From a virus: DNA of 64,000 nt. The DNA lies in the IMG/VR virus record IMGVR_UViG_3300006329_000001, positions 1-64,000 of that record; one strand, 5' to 3'. A model generated the notes under the pieces. It searched no databases. It was given only the letters and a program-made list of their open reading frames with translations, and had not been told where the DNA came from. Made by a program: the position numbers and the translations under genes. Below are positions 42,316 through 50,421 of the stretch, in pieces (position 1 is the stretch's first letter; each line of letters begins with the position of its first letter).

Positions 42316-43974
42316 TTACGAGAGGTAGTCCCACATATATGCCTTATCTCCGTACTCATCTGTCTTCCAAGTGTCGCCTTCCGCATCCGTGAAGGTCTCC
42401 TCGTACTGAACTCCGTCATCGATAAAACCAAACGGAGCCATGTCCGCTTCTATACCATCTTTTTGCTCCTGATACATGCGGAGACGTACGTCATCGTCAT
42501 GTAATTCTCTGAAGTAATCTGTGGTTGCTAACCATGCAAAAATAACTAAGCACATTGCTAAGTCATCGTTACATCCTTCCTCAGCTTCCCATGCTGGACC
42601 TCTCTGAATGAATGTAGTTAGCTCTGCCATAATATCATAGTCCTTAAAGATGAGTTTGTCATCTTCAATCAACTGTTTTAGGTTAGAGCAACCAGTCTTC
42701 TTGACTGTTGTGCTCATCTTAACCCCTAGTTGTACCTTGGTACCACTAAATCCTTGTCCTACTACCTGACCTGCCCTACCTCTCATGGCACACATGAGTA
42801 AATTCTCGTATTCTAGGTCAAATTGTATAATATCTGCTACCTGTCCACCAATATCATTAACTTCTATCATTATATACGCCTGGTTATATGCAGTGGCGAC
42901 CCTATGAATGATATCTGGGAATAATAATGGTTTAATCTTATTGTTTCTATACTTTGCTACCACCATATAGGGTATTTCTGTGGTATCTACCACTGTAAAT
43001 GCAGAATAATCCTTAGTTAGACCCCTAGCAACGTCAACACAGATGTGATATGAGTGTCCTTGCACTGGATCTTCATAGACTGACAGTCCTGCTTCCTTCT
43101 TAATAGGTTCTTCGTATATTAATGTCTTTAATTTAGTACTACTGATGAGAGTATTAACAGATCCTAGGAATTCACACTCAAATTCTTGGTTGAATTGCTC
43201 CTCTGATGTGTTTCGTATCGTCTCTTCTTTCCACTTTGCATCTCTACCTGGTACCTGTTGCCAGTGTACCTCTGTTGTGGTGTATTCATTCTGTCCTTTC
43301 TCTGCATCATGCCACAGTTTATAGAACATATTCATACCCTTGGGGGTAGATATGATTATAACTTTAGTGCTCTTACCAGAAGATATAGTAGGATAGACAG
43401 AACTAAAGAACTCGTCAGCAATATGCGTCGGAATAAAGGCGAATTCGTCCAGAAATATAATGTTAAAGGACATACCCCGAACAGCACTTGCAGAAGTAGA
43501 AGCAGCCAAGATCTTACTTCCATTCTCCAACTCCAAGGAGCCCCTGTTCCAGTTGACCACACCTTGTTGAAGCCATTTAGGGAGATTTTCGTAAGAAAGT
43601 TGTAACCTTCCCAACATTTCTCTTGCAGTGGCTGCTTTGTTTGCGAGGATTGCGATGTTGACATTATCATTAAAGATTGCGTACCACAGTAGATATGCAG
43701 TAACCACTGTAGATTTACCTGACTGACGTGGTAGCTTTGCTATATTGAATCTATTCTCATGGAATCGATTCACCATGTCTTCTTGGAAATCGTACAGATC
43801 AAAACCAACTATACCTTGATCGAGGTTAACGATCTTAATATAGTTGCGAATAAAATAAACAGGATCCTGACTACACTTTATAAACTCCTTCACCTGTTTA
43901 GGTGTGAAGTTAGTGTTAACGTTAGCCCGTTTGAGATTGGGGTTACCTAGATATATCTCCTGCTTTTCTGGCAT
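42316..43974 (-). CDS. 17: gp17 large terminase subunit
   Basis: 552 residues. ATPase Walker A LPRQSGKST (around 81-89), Walker B FLDEFAF (D176/E177), coupling motif STPKG, and a nuclease domain with VDVARGLTKDYSAF around residue 315 and EVNDIG near 370, in the expected order. It packages DNA into the prohead through the portal and cuts the concatemer. The small subunit gp16 is at 48327. A GC-rich stretch (43,440-43,640) codes the Walker B surroundings. Confidence 0.96.
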   Translation of the reverse strand: MPEKQEIYLGNPNLKRANVNTNFTPKQVKEFIKCSQDPVYFIRNYIKIVNLDQGIVGFDLYDFQEDMVNRFHENRFNIAKLPRQSGKSTVVTAYLLWYAIFNDNVNIAILANKAATAREMLGRLQLSYENLPKWLQQGVVNWNRGSLELENGSKILAASTSASAVRGMSFNIIFLDEFAFIPTHIADEFFSSVYPTISSGKSTKVIIISTPKGMNMFYKLWHDAEKGQNEYTTTEVHWQQVPGRDAKWKEETIRNTSEEQFNQEFECEFLGSVNTLISSTKLKTLIYEEPIKKEAGLSVYEDPVQGHSYHICVDVARGLTKDYSAFTVVDTTEIPYMVVAKYRNNKIKPLLFPDIIHRVATAYNQAYIMIEVNDIGGQVADIIQFDLEYENLLMCAMRGRAGQVVGQGFSGTKVQLGVKMSTTVKKTGCSNLKQLIEDDKLIFKDYDIMAELTTFIQRGPAWEAEEGCNDDLAMCLVIFAWLATTDYFRELHDDDVRLRMYQEQKDGIEADMAPFGFIDDGVQYEETFTDAEGDTWKTDEYGDKAYMWDYLS

Positions 43975-44204
43975 TATAGTACCTGTACAACTCCTTTAAC
44001 ATCTGGAATATCTTCCATCAGTTTACGTTCAATACCTTGCTTCAAGGTCATAGTGCTCATAGCACATGTAGAACATGCACCACCTAATCTAACTTTAACA
44101 TATTTATCTTCTGTTTCAACATACTCTAAGAAACCACCATCAGCTTCGATGTATGGTGCTAATTCGCTGAGTACATTTATCACATTAGAATCATTAAGTT
44201 CCAT
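43974..44204 (-). CDS. NifU C-terminal domain-like (Nfu) protein
   Basis: 76 residues, essentially a complete Nfu-type domain. The Fe-S ligand motif is CSTC (C44, C47) followed by AMSTMTLKQGIERKL. Nfu proteins carry and deliver Fe-S clusters. A standalone phage copy next to terminase is unusual and might support Fe-S demand of phage oxygenases or host photosynthetic proteins. One-base junction with gp17. Confidence 0.85.
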   Translation of the reverse strand: MELNDSNVINVLSELAPYIEADGGFLEYVETEDKYVKVRLGGACSTCAMSTMTLKQGIERKLMEDIPDVKGVVQVL

Positions 44205-44388
44205 TGGCTTCTTTTATTGCCTCTACGATAGTTCTCTTCAGTTGATTCTGTTTCTTTCTACCGATACCAACAGATGCATCTATCTTTACTTTAACCCAGT
44301 AAAGACCTATTATTACTAGAGTAAATGGAATAGCATCAGCCCAACTGATCTCATTCCATGCCTCTACGACATTTAACATTCCAAACAT
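44194..44388 (-). CDS. Small single-pass membrane protein, 64 aa
   Basis: 64 residues. One membrane span at about 18-35 (ADAIPFTLVIIGLYWVKV) followed by a basic helical tail (GRKKQNQLKRTIVEAIKEA). Overlaps NifU-like gene by 11 bases. Function unknown. Confidence 0.65.
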   Translation of the reverse strand: MFGMLNVVEAWNEISWADAIPFTLVIIGLYWVKVKIDASVGIGRKKQNQLKRTIVEAIKEANGT

Positions 44389-44948
44389 TAGTATAATCCA
44401 GGTAAGTTTGCAGCAGTAGTAGACTGTAATCCGTCTCCTACTTCGGGTAAGGGATCACCCTCGTCAGGTGCTTCGGGTAAGGTACCTTGTGCTCTACGAA
44501 TCTCTCTTAACTCTCCGAAGTTTTTATTCTTCGTACCTCCATCATACTCCCAAGCATATCCCTCAGCAATCATTTGTTCGTTGAGTGATGTATCATCATC
44601 GCCAACGTATAACCAACCAAGAAGCCTACCATACTTACCCATGCCACCTTTAAGTTCAGTTCTGATAGTAAGTTCATTGTCTCCTTTAATTGTATCTTCT
44701 AACGTTCCTTTCATCCAGTTAGTAGCATCTATTCCCAGTGCCTTCTCTTCTAAATCTCTAGTCCTCTTCTCAGGAGTATCGATACCAGCTATTCTAACAC
44801 GTTCGTGCTTATAGATATCAAATCCTAAGTCTATTACCACGTCAATGGTATCTCCATCAACTACTTTTGTTACTTCCGTCACTCGGAAGTTGTAACAACT
44901 CTTCCGAGATGGTGGTGTCATCTTTCCCATTTGGATACCAATCATCAT
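44388..44948 (-). CDS. Thermonuclease-like (SNase) nuclease
   Basis: Staphylococcal-nuclease-fold protein. Core signature VVDGDTIDVVIDLG, VRIAGIDTPEKRT and GYAWEYDGG contain the catalytic Asp, Arg and Glu residues of SNase proteins. Cuts DNA or RNA; phage copies may help break down host DNA. Start is uncertain: ATGs at 44948, 44930 and 44921 all give the same core. The 5' part overlaps the small gene upstream (44857-45027) by up to 92 bases. Confidence 0.85.
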   Translation of the reverse strand: MMIGIQMGKMTPPSRKSCYNFRVTEVTKVVDGDTIDVVIDLGFDIYKHERVRIAGIDTPEKRTRDLEEKALGIDATNWMKGTLEDTIKGDNELTIRTELKGGMGKYGRLLGWLYVGDDDTSLNEQMIAEGYAWEYDGGTKNKNFGELREIRRAQGTLPEAPDEGDPLPEVGDGLQSTTAANLPGLY

Positions 44949-45027
44949 ACTTAAATATGTATACGATTACCACCCCTACCGCAATGAGTAGTATTGCGAT
45001 CATCCAGATAACACCCCAGACTACCAT
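44857..45027 (-). CDS. Small membrane protein, 56 aa
   Basis: ATG at 45027, ends at TGA 44857-44859. One strong membrane span (about residues 3-25, VWGVIWMIAILLIAVGVVIVYIF) followed by a polar acidic tail. The upstream gene's stop overlaps this ATG as TAATG. It overlaps the nuclease N-terminal part in another frame by up to 92 bases, which leaves some doubt on its 3' end. Function unknown. Confidence 0.6.
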   Translation of the reverse strand: MVVWGVIWMIAILLIAVGVVIVYIFKYDDWYPNGKDDTTISEELLQLPSDGSNKSS

Positions 45028-45140
45028 TAAACGTATGCTTCTGCTGCTAGTCTAAATGCTAACCCTAGAGATGTGCCCATGATGGTGAGACGACTCATCC
45101 ACCACATTATCTCGTGCTTGTTTTTAGTGATGCGGCTCAT
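45027..45140 (-). CDS. Very small protein, 37 aa
   Basis: ATG at 45140 overlaps the previous TGA (ATGA); TAA at 45027-45029 overlaps the next ATG by one base. The sequence (SRITKNKHEIMWWMSRLTIMG, then LAFRLAAEAYV) is amphipathic with a basic start, possibly membrane-associated. Real by its exact fit in the gene chain. Function unknown. Confidence 0.65.
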   Translation of the reverse strand: MSRITKNKHEIMWWMSRLTIMGTSLGLAFRLAAEAYV

Positions 45141-45304
45141 AGCTCCATCCCCATAGTGCAGTAGTCAATAAAATGAGGATGCTCCCTTAGACCAGGGACA
45201 TCCTCCTTGCTGTGCTGTATTGCTTCATATGCATCTGTGGCATACTCACAGATTTCATAGTGGTTGCGGCTTGTATCGTGGTAGCCAACCGTATAGTGGG
45301 ACAT
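45137..45304 (-). CDS. Small soluble protein, 55 aa
   Basis: ATG at 45304, TGA at 45137-45139 with ATGA overlap to the next gene. Rich in His, Tyr, Asp and Glu (HYTVGYHDTSRNHYEICEYA) and ends near YCTMGMEL. A late-type box is 36 bases upstream. No recognised domain. Confidence 0.65.
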   Translation of the reverse strand: MSHYTVGYHDTSRNHYEICEYATDAYEAIQHSKEDVPGLREHPHFIDYCTMGMEL

Positions 45305-45339
45305 GATAGTTTCAACTCCACTGTGTCAAACGACATAAG

Positions 45340-45347
45340 TATTTATG
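45340..45347 (-). promoter_or_regulatory. Late-type promoter box within the small-gene cluster
   Basis: Minus strand reads CATAAATA, overlapping the stop codon of the TTG-start gene at 45343, 36 bases before the ATG at 45304. Candidate promoter for the three tiny genes and the nuclease. Confidence 0.5.
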
Positions 45348-45483
45348 CCTTTTTGGTATCAGATGCTTCCTTTTTTAAGGCTTTCCTAACCTGCTTTGCA
45401 TAGTATACTTCTGCTTTAGTATACTGCTCAGGATGTTCTTTAGATCTCTTAATTAATAATTTTGCTGCTTTTTTGTCCTTCAA
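45343..45483 (-). CDS. Small Lys-rich protein with TTG start, 46 aa
   Basis: TTG at 45483 overlaps the upstream TGA (TTGA). The frame is very Lys-rich (KDKKAAKLLIKRSKEHPEQY) with a second basic helix (YYAKQVRKALKKEASDTKKA). Probably nucleic-acid binding. No strong Shine-Dalgarno, so translation may depend on coupling. Easily missed because of the rare start. Confidence 0.6.
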   Translation of the reverse strand: MKDKKAAKLLIKRSKEHPEQYTKAEVYYAKQVRKALKKEASDTKKA

Positions 45484-45716
45484 GAATTGAGTTGCGACGG
45501 TGCTTTGAAATACTTATTTATAACTTCTACTTGATCATGGTACCTTGAAATCTTATCTAACTCAACACCGATTGCTTCAGTGATGTCAGAGTGCTCTCCA
45601 ATACCTGCTGGATGTTCCAGATAAACTTCTACATTTGCTCGATGCTTTGCGATTTCACCTTGAGCATGTGCTAATACTGCACGTAATAATTGCTCTCTCA
45701 TGTGTAACATTCCCAT
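45480..45716 (-). CDS. Small helical protein, 78 aa
   Basis: 78 residues, mostly helical (REQLLRAVLAHAQGEIAKHRANVE and ITEAIGVELDKISRYHDQVEVI). A start at the third Met (MREQ, 45701) is possible. A GATAAATA-like box lies 43 bases upstream. It ends at the TTG-start gene. No recognised domain. Confidence 0.65.
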   Translation of the reverse strand: MGMLHMREQLLRAVLAHAQGEIAKHRANVEVYLEHPAGIGEHSDITEAIGVELDKISRYHDQVEVINKYFKAPSQLNS

Positions 45717-45757
45717 AGTTTACTTAATCCTAGATTAATTATAACACAAATGTCAAA

Positions 45758-45883
45758 CTATTTATCTTTGTTACGAAATGCACAACGCAGTTCATGCTTC
45801 TCTATCCATGTGTATGGACGTGCATGACCTATTGGTGCTGTCAGTCCACAATACTTGCAGACTTTTCTTCTTTCTTCAACCAT
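45758..45883 (-). CDS. Small zinc-finger-like protein, 41 aa
   Basis: ATG at 45883; the longer frame to 45955 lies in the neighbouring gene. Contains CKYC (about 9-12) and a later H...C pair (KHELRC), consistent with a small Cys2HisCys zinc site. Overlaps the Lys-rich gene stop by 8 bases. Possibly a nucleic-acid or protein-binding factor. Confidence 0.62.
   Translation of the reverse strand: MVEERRKVCKYCGLTAPIGHARPYTWIEKHELRCAFRNKDK
45759..45766 (-). promoter_or_regulatory. Late-type promoter box
   Basis: Minus strand reads GATAAATA at the 3' end of the zinc-finger-like gene, 43 bases before the ATG at 45716. Weak because it overlaps coding sequence. Confidence 0.35.
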
Positions 45884-47777
45884 AGTGATAACTCGGTTTG
45901 TTGGTCTTCTTAGATAGATTCTTACTTCTGACCTTTGTGCCAGATGTCTCACCATATCCTTTAGGATGCTTACCAGGTTTTGTCTTACCTAACTTCTCAG
46001 AAGGTTTTGGCTTCTTCGATTCAGTGTCATGTAATCTTGCTGGCTTATCCTTATCTTTAGTTATAACACTTTCTTGTCCATGTTTGCGACCCAATCGTCG
46101 CATAACTTTACCAAAGCGACGCTTACTCATTCCCTTACCTGGAGAGGTTTGGTATGATACTTCACGTCCTTTAGATCCATCATCATATTTGTATTCACCG
46201 ACACCCTTCTTATATCCGATGCCTTTCTTCTTGAGGTCTTTTTCGAGCCCCTTGCGGGACTCTTTATTCTTTTTTGCGTCTGTACCTCTGTCTGCACTAA
46301 TGTTACCAGTCTGTTGTGACTTAGACTTTTGCATCATACGAGTAGTAGGGTTACCTTCCTTAAGGAAATCACTGAATCTCTTCAGTCCATCCTTCTCATG
46401 ATACTCCCAGTGACCTTCTTTCACATGGTCAGCAGCTTTGTATAGAGGTTTGCCTGTCTTGGCATTCTTCTTACCTGACTTGTATCCTTGCCATGCAGGT
46501 GTGTTACCTTTCTTGTCAGCATTAGTAACAGTATACTCTTCCTTTGTTTCTGTCTTTCTCTTAGCAGCAGATGCTTTGTATAGTCTTACTGCTTGAGCAT
46601 TCTTCTTCTTAGCACCTTCCTTATCACCAGCATGTGCTAGTTTACCACGCTTCTTATCTGCTTCCTTTGAAGCTGCTAGTGCAGTATCAGCAGAGATCTC
46701 ATGTAATGTTTCTTCATTCTTGCTCTTAGCATTTGAATGATGTGATGAATCACCGAATGCAGGATTATTTTTATATTCTGGTTTTTGTTTTTTCTTTTCG
46801 TCTGATAATTTCTTTGCTTTCTTATCAAGATAATCCTTCATCGCACCTTTAGGTTTACCATCTCCTTTATAGAGACCATAAGATGTGCCTTCGTTGGTAT
46901 CCTCTTCTTTAGGACCAGCAGCTTTTCTAACTCCTTTTTGCACATGGTCAACAGCAGCATCTTTGGCACCTTCCTTAGCAGCATTGCCCAGTCTCTGCCC
47001 AAAACCAGCAGTCTTAGTACTACTACCAGCAGTGGTACCAGCAACGGATGCTTTCTTAGCAGCAGCACCTCCGACAGCTTTGGTTGCTCCAGCAGCAGCA
47101 CCAGCACCTTTGACAGCAGCAGCACCTTTCCCAGCAGCAGCAGCACCTTTCGCAGCGACAGCACCAACTTTGGCAGCCTTAGCACCAACTACCGCAGCTT
47201 TTGTTGCGAGAACCGCAGCAGTTACTGCTTCTTCATCTACTACTTGCTTAAAAGATTTAAGGACAAATGATTCCTTTTTAGTACTCATAATAGCTCCCTT
47301 GCCATGTTTCTTTTCAATGTTTTTCTTAACAATATCAAGTGCGGTAACACCTTTACCGTGCTCTTTTTCAGCTTGCTTTTGGTAAACAGTTTTACCTTTG
47401 GTTTTCTTTCCACTACTTCCAGAAGATGATCCACCACCTCCTTTCCATGTGCCTCTCTCTAATTGCTTATCCCTCCAGTGATCATAACCCTCTTCACCAA
47501 AGACTTCTTCATTGGTGTGTGCAAATGCTTTTCTCATTTTACCAATAGCATCTCCTCTAAGATGAGGTGGATACTTTGAGTCATCCTTCTTCTTCTTTTT
47601 CTTAACAGCATCACCCAGTTTACTATGTTCAATCTCTGGTTGATACCCTTTACCTTCTGCAGCTAGACTTCCTTCACCATGTTGTCTGGTGTTAAGTCTA
47701 TCTATAGCAGGATTCTTCTTCTTGACGAAGGATCTATGAGCTGCGGATTTGCCTTTAGGGTTTGACACGTTAGCCAC
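45876..47777 (-). CDS. Lys/Ala-rich histone-H1-like protein
   Basis: 633 residues, very basic and mostly low complexity. About residues 185-260 have repeated Ala-Lys-Gly-Val blocks (AKAAKVGAVAAKGAAAAGKG) like eukaryotic and bacterial H1-type tails. The C-terminal third has a distinct folded-looking module (GIGYKKGVGEYKYDDG, then MSKRRFGKVMRRLGRKHGQE). Also Gly/Ser-rich linkers (GGGGSSSGSSG). It probably binds DNA or condenses it, as an internal head protein or host-chromatin factor, but this is inference. Adjacent to virion genes. Confidence 0.75.
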   Translation of the reverse strand: MANVSNPKGKSAAHRSFVKKKNPAIDRLNTRQHGEGSLAAEGKGYQPEIEHSKLGDAVKKKKKKDDSKYPPHLRGDAIGKMRKAFAHTNEEVFGEEGYDHWRDKQLERGTWKGGGGSSSGSSGKKTKGKTVYQKQAEKEHGKGVTALDIVKKNIEKKHGKGAIMSTKKESFVLKSFKQVVDEEAVTAAVLATKAAVVGAKAAKVGAVAAKGAAAAGKGAAAVKGAGAAAGATKAVGGAAAKKASVAGTTAGSSTKTAGFGQRLGNAAKEGAKDAAVDHVQKGVRKAAGPKEEDTNEGTSYGLYKGDGKPKGAMKDYLDKKAKKLSDEKKKQKPEYKNNPAFGDSSHHSNAKSKNEETLHEISADTALAASKEADKKRGKLAHAGDKEGAKKKNAQAVRLYKASAAKRKTETKEEYTVTNADKKGNTPAWQGYKSGKKNAKTGKPLYKAADHVKEGHWEYHEKDGLKRFSDFLKEGNPTTRMMQKSKSQQTGNISADRGTDAKKNKESRKGLEKDLKKKGIGYKKGVGEYKYDDGSKGREVSYQTSPGKGMSKRRFGKVMRRLGRKHGQESVITKDKDKPARLHDTESKKPKPSEKLGKTKPGKHPKGYGETSGTKVRSKNLSKKTNKPSYHYG

Positions 47778-48303
47778 CTACGACTTGGACTTGCTCTACT
47801 ACTACATCAGCACTACCAGCAGTCAGTTTAACTGCTCTATTAACTAGAGGAGTTTGACCTAGGATTAATTGTGCATCAGCATTAGCATAGTTTCCACCTG
47901 CACTAGATGAATCTATGTTGGTAGTTATGGTACCATCAGTTGTTGAAGCAACTGCTTTCCCACTACCTACAGCAGAAACAAATGCAGCAGCGTAATTTGT
48001 GTCACCACCATTCTGAGTAGAGATATAGTCTCCAGTCACAAACTTATGACCAGGAGTACCACCACTTTCTACAGTGATAACTTGAGGATTAGCACCAGTT
48101 GCAGAAGCAATTCGTGCATTTGCAGGTTTGCCACATGAGATTAACTCAGGGACACCAGCAGCGAGGGTAATTGCAGGTCCAGCATTGACTTGTATTGAAG
48201 ACGCTGAAGTTGCAAGGACACGCAATACACCAGATTTAACTGTGATGTAGGCAGTACCCGAACCACTTACTGTTTGCGTATCAATAACATTTAATACTGA
48301 CAT
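47770..48303 (-). CDS. Beta-rich virion-type protein, 177 aa
   Basis: 177 residues, Ser/Thr/Val/Ala/Gly-rich with regular short beta-strands (TAYITVKSGVLRVLATSAS; AVKLTAGSADVVVEQVQVV). Two Asn/Gly-rich loops in the middle. Looks like a fibre-tip, decoration or neck-whisker protein, but no domain recognised. A GATAAATA box overlaps the gp16 stop upstream. Position between gp16 and the H1-like gene. Confidence 0.7.
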   Translation of the reverse strand: MSVLNVIDTQTVSGSGTAYITVKSGVLRVLATSASSIQVNAGPAITLAAGVPELISCGKPANARIASATGANPQVITVESGGTPGHKFVTGDYISTQNGGDTNYAAAFVSAVGSGKAVASTTDGTITTNIDSSSAGGNYANADAQLILGQTPLVNRAVKLTAGSADVVVEQVQVVGG

Positions 48304-48326
48304 TTTTAAAGAATACCTTTACTAGA

Positions 48327-48755
48327 TTATTTATCTTGCTTTTGTTTTAAAAACTTAGCAAGTTCTGCTGTGCTACCAACAAACATGGTGTTGTTGGTGA
48401 CTTGTTTATCAGATGAAGATCCTTTCGGATTCTCTATCTCATTAACTTTTTTATGAAGGTCTGCAAGTTTATCAGCAACGTCACCGACATGTTTGATAAG
48501 TTGTCCTGCTACTTCATATGCTCTTGGTTGGTCTGACTCTTGTGCTAACTCAAGTATACCATCAACTGCTTCTTGACCTTTTTCTATTAGAGAATATAAA
48601 TTACCTCTTGTATAGTCATAGTCTTTCCTCAGTTGTTTTTTAGTATCTTGTGCGACCTCAAGTGCCTTATCACTGCGTTTAACGCAACCACCTTCATTTT
48701 CAACAATGGAAGTGTCCACGTTCATTGCATTTTCAATAGCTTCAAAATCACTCAT
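48327..48755 (-). CDS. 16: gp16 small terminase subunit
   Basis: 142 residues. The segment KKQLRKDYDYTRGNLYSLIEKGQEAVDGILE and PRAYEVAGQLIKHVGDVADKL is typical of T4-like gp16, with helical oligomerisation regions. It regulates gp17 and binds the packaging start. Separated from gp17 by about 4.5 kb of small genes, unlike T4 where both are adjacent. Confidence 0.9.
   Translation of the reverse strand: MSDFEAIENAMNVDTSIVENEGGCVKRSDKALEVAQDTKKQLRKDYDYTRGNLYSLIEKGQEAVDGILELAQESDQPRAYEVAGQLIKHVGDVADKLADLHKKVNEIENPKGSSSDKQVTNNTMFVGSTAELAKFLKQKQDK
48328..48335 (-). promoter_or_regulatory. Late-type promoter box overlapping the gp16 stop
   Basis: Minus strand reads GATAAATA over the last codons of gp16, 25 bases before the ATG at 48303. 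Plausible late promoter for the beta-rich protein. Confidence 0.4.
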
Positions 48756-49545
48756 CTTGTCCTGTCACTGGGTTATACTGTTTAGCATCTACAAACTCAC
48801 TGGTTAACTCATTGAATCCAAAATCATCATCTGCATCAGCAGTGACTGGATCAGGTGTTACCTGATATCTAATCTCACGTGGTGCATTAGGTGCATTCTT
48901 AGTATCAGCAGTGTAATCAACAATAGCCTTCTTGATAACCTCTCCAGACTTGTCTTGGACTGGACCGTATAAGTAAGTCTTAGCAACAAACTGTAAAGTA
49001 TATACCAGTGTCCTACGAGTATCGTAGTCACCTTCATATACATCCTGATAATCTATAGATGTTAATGTAATTGGATAGTCCTTCTTCTCATCCATAGTAG
49101 GCACAAGGTTTAGTGTGATACTAAAACTTGGTTGAAAGTAAGGTAATATCTGCTCAAGAATCTGAAGACCATCGTCTTGATTCTTTGCCATGATTGCCAA
49201 TTCAAAATTCAAATTATATGGTATTGGCATAAAGGATTTAAACTCTTTACCATCAGCTTGAGTAGACCTTAAATACTGAGTAGGAGATACCTTACGAGTA
49301 GCATCATAATTAAACCCTTGTATCTCAAAGGAGATACGAGGTAGAGTAATTTGAGTTGTAGTCTTATTAAGACCTACCTGTTGCAGACGTTGTAGAAATT
49401 TCTGACGAGGACCATATGCCAGAGGTACTTTCATAACTTCTGTTTTACCAGATGTTACCCTACGAAGTTCAATATTATTAAACAGTGTACCGAAACCGAC
49501 CACCGTCTTCTTAATAATTTCGTGATATGAATAAGTTCCTAACAT
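48748..49545 (-). CDS. 15: gp15 tail sheath stabiliser
   Basis: 265 residues. The pattern LFNNIELRRVTSGKTEVMKVPLAYGPRQKF and ILEQILPYFQPSFSITLNL matches the T4 gp15 family, which caps the tail and joins it to the head. Neighbours gp14 and gp13 keep the T4 order. Overlaps gp16 by 8 bases. Confidence 0.93.
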   Translation of the reverse strand: MLGTYSYHEIIKKTVVGFGTLFNNIELRRVTSGKTEVMKVPLAYGPRQKFLQRLQQVGLNKTTTQITLPRISFEIQGFNYDATRKVSPTQYLRSTQADGKEFKSFMPIPYNLNFELAIMAKNQDDGLQILEQILPYFQPSFSITLNLVPTMDEKKDYPITLTSIDYQDVYEGDYDTRRTLVYTLQFVAKTYLYGPVQDKSGEVIKKAIVDYTADTKNAPNAPREIRYQVTPDPVTADADDDFGFNELTSEFVDAKQYNPVTGQDE

Positions 49546-50420
49546 TAGATACTACTTCCTTTATTTCCAAACTCACCAAAGGGATTACCTTCAGTGAAAT
49601 CAATGATACCATCTGCCTGAGTCTCTATGACAAAGTTGGCTTGAGATTCGTCATTCACATTATTTAGTGTATTATATGTAGCACTTGTCCACGCAGCACT
49701 AGATGTATTACCAGTAAGAGTCTCAGGTATACTGAAGATTCCTGACCTATTGTATACAACTAACTGACGTGTAGCACTATTCCAAGACTTAACAGTAGCA
49801 GTGACATTAGAGTTACCACCTGTTACAATCTCCTCGGCAACGAAGTCTCCACTACCACCATCTGCAACGTTAACACTTATTGCATTGGCATAATTGACCT
49901 CCACTGCATCAACTTCTGTGATTCCTGTGTCGATATCTTCGTCGCTGTACTGGAAGAGTTCACATCGTAGTCCCCAAGTATATTGTTTACCCAACGTGAA
50001 AAATGGTACTTCATACTCGACAAACTGGATCTCAAAGATCTTATTTGCCATCGGGAAGTATACGAGATCGCCTTCATTTGGTCTGCCCTCCACTATTAAG
50101 GTTGCGTTATCATCTACCGCAGTAGTGAATCTTGTTCTTGAGATAACAAACGTTGCCTGATCAGCAATTTGGACTCCGAATTTGGAGAACATATCACCGT
50201 CTCCTCGGAATCCTGTGTTGTCTTCAATGTATGCTTCTATCTCAAATGCTCCCTCAAACTTCGACATTGTATCCTCACCGAATACACTATCAGTTTTAAC
50301 TAAAGTCCTTGGGATATAATAAACATTCTTACCGTACATCTTAATCTGCTCAATGACAAGACTTTCATGCATGTCTTGCTCACCTGTAGTTCCTTGAGTA
50401 AAATAAGGGTTAGTAGCCAT
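49545..50420 (-). CDS. 14: gp14 neck protein
   Basis: 291 residues. The start (ATNPYFTQGTTGEQDMHESLVIEQIKMYG) and IPRTLVKTDSVFGED are conserved in T4-like gp14. The C-terminal 90 residues are less conserved, with Asn/Thr/Ser-rich strands that include a VTATVKSW segment. Joins head and tail together with gp13. Confidence 0.93.
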   Translation of the reverse strand: MATNPYFTQGTTGEQDMHESLVIEQIKMYGKNVYYIPRTLVKTDSVFGEDTMSKFEGAFEIEAYIEDNTGFRGDGDMFSKFGVQIADQATFVISRTRFTTAVDDNATLIVEGRPNEGDLVYFPMANKIFEIQFVEYEVPFFTLGKQYTWGLRCELFQYSDEDIDTGITEVDAVEVNYANAISVNVADGGSGDFVAEEIVTGGNSNVTATVKSWNSATRQLVVYNRSGIFSIPETLTGNTSSAAWTSATYNTLNNVNDESQANFVIETQADGIIDFTEGNPFGEFGNKGSSI

Positions 50421-50421
50421 G

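Noticed and set aside
46885-47385. 166-codon plus-strand open frame
   Set aside because: Antisense to the Ala/Lys-rich protein; its Pro/Ala/Ser composition is the mirror of GCN/AAR codons, with no start signal.
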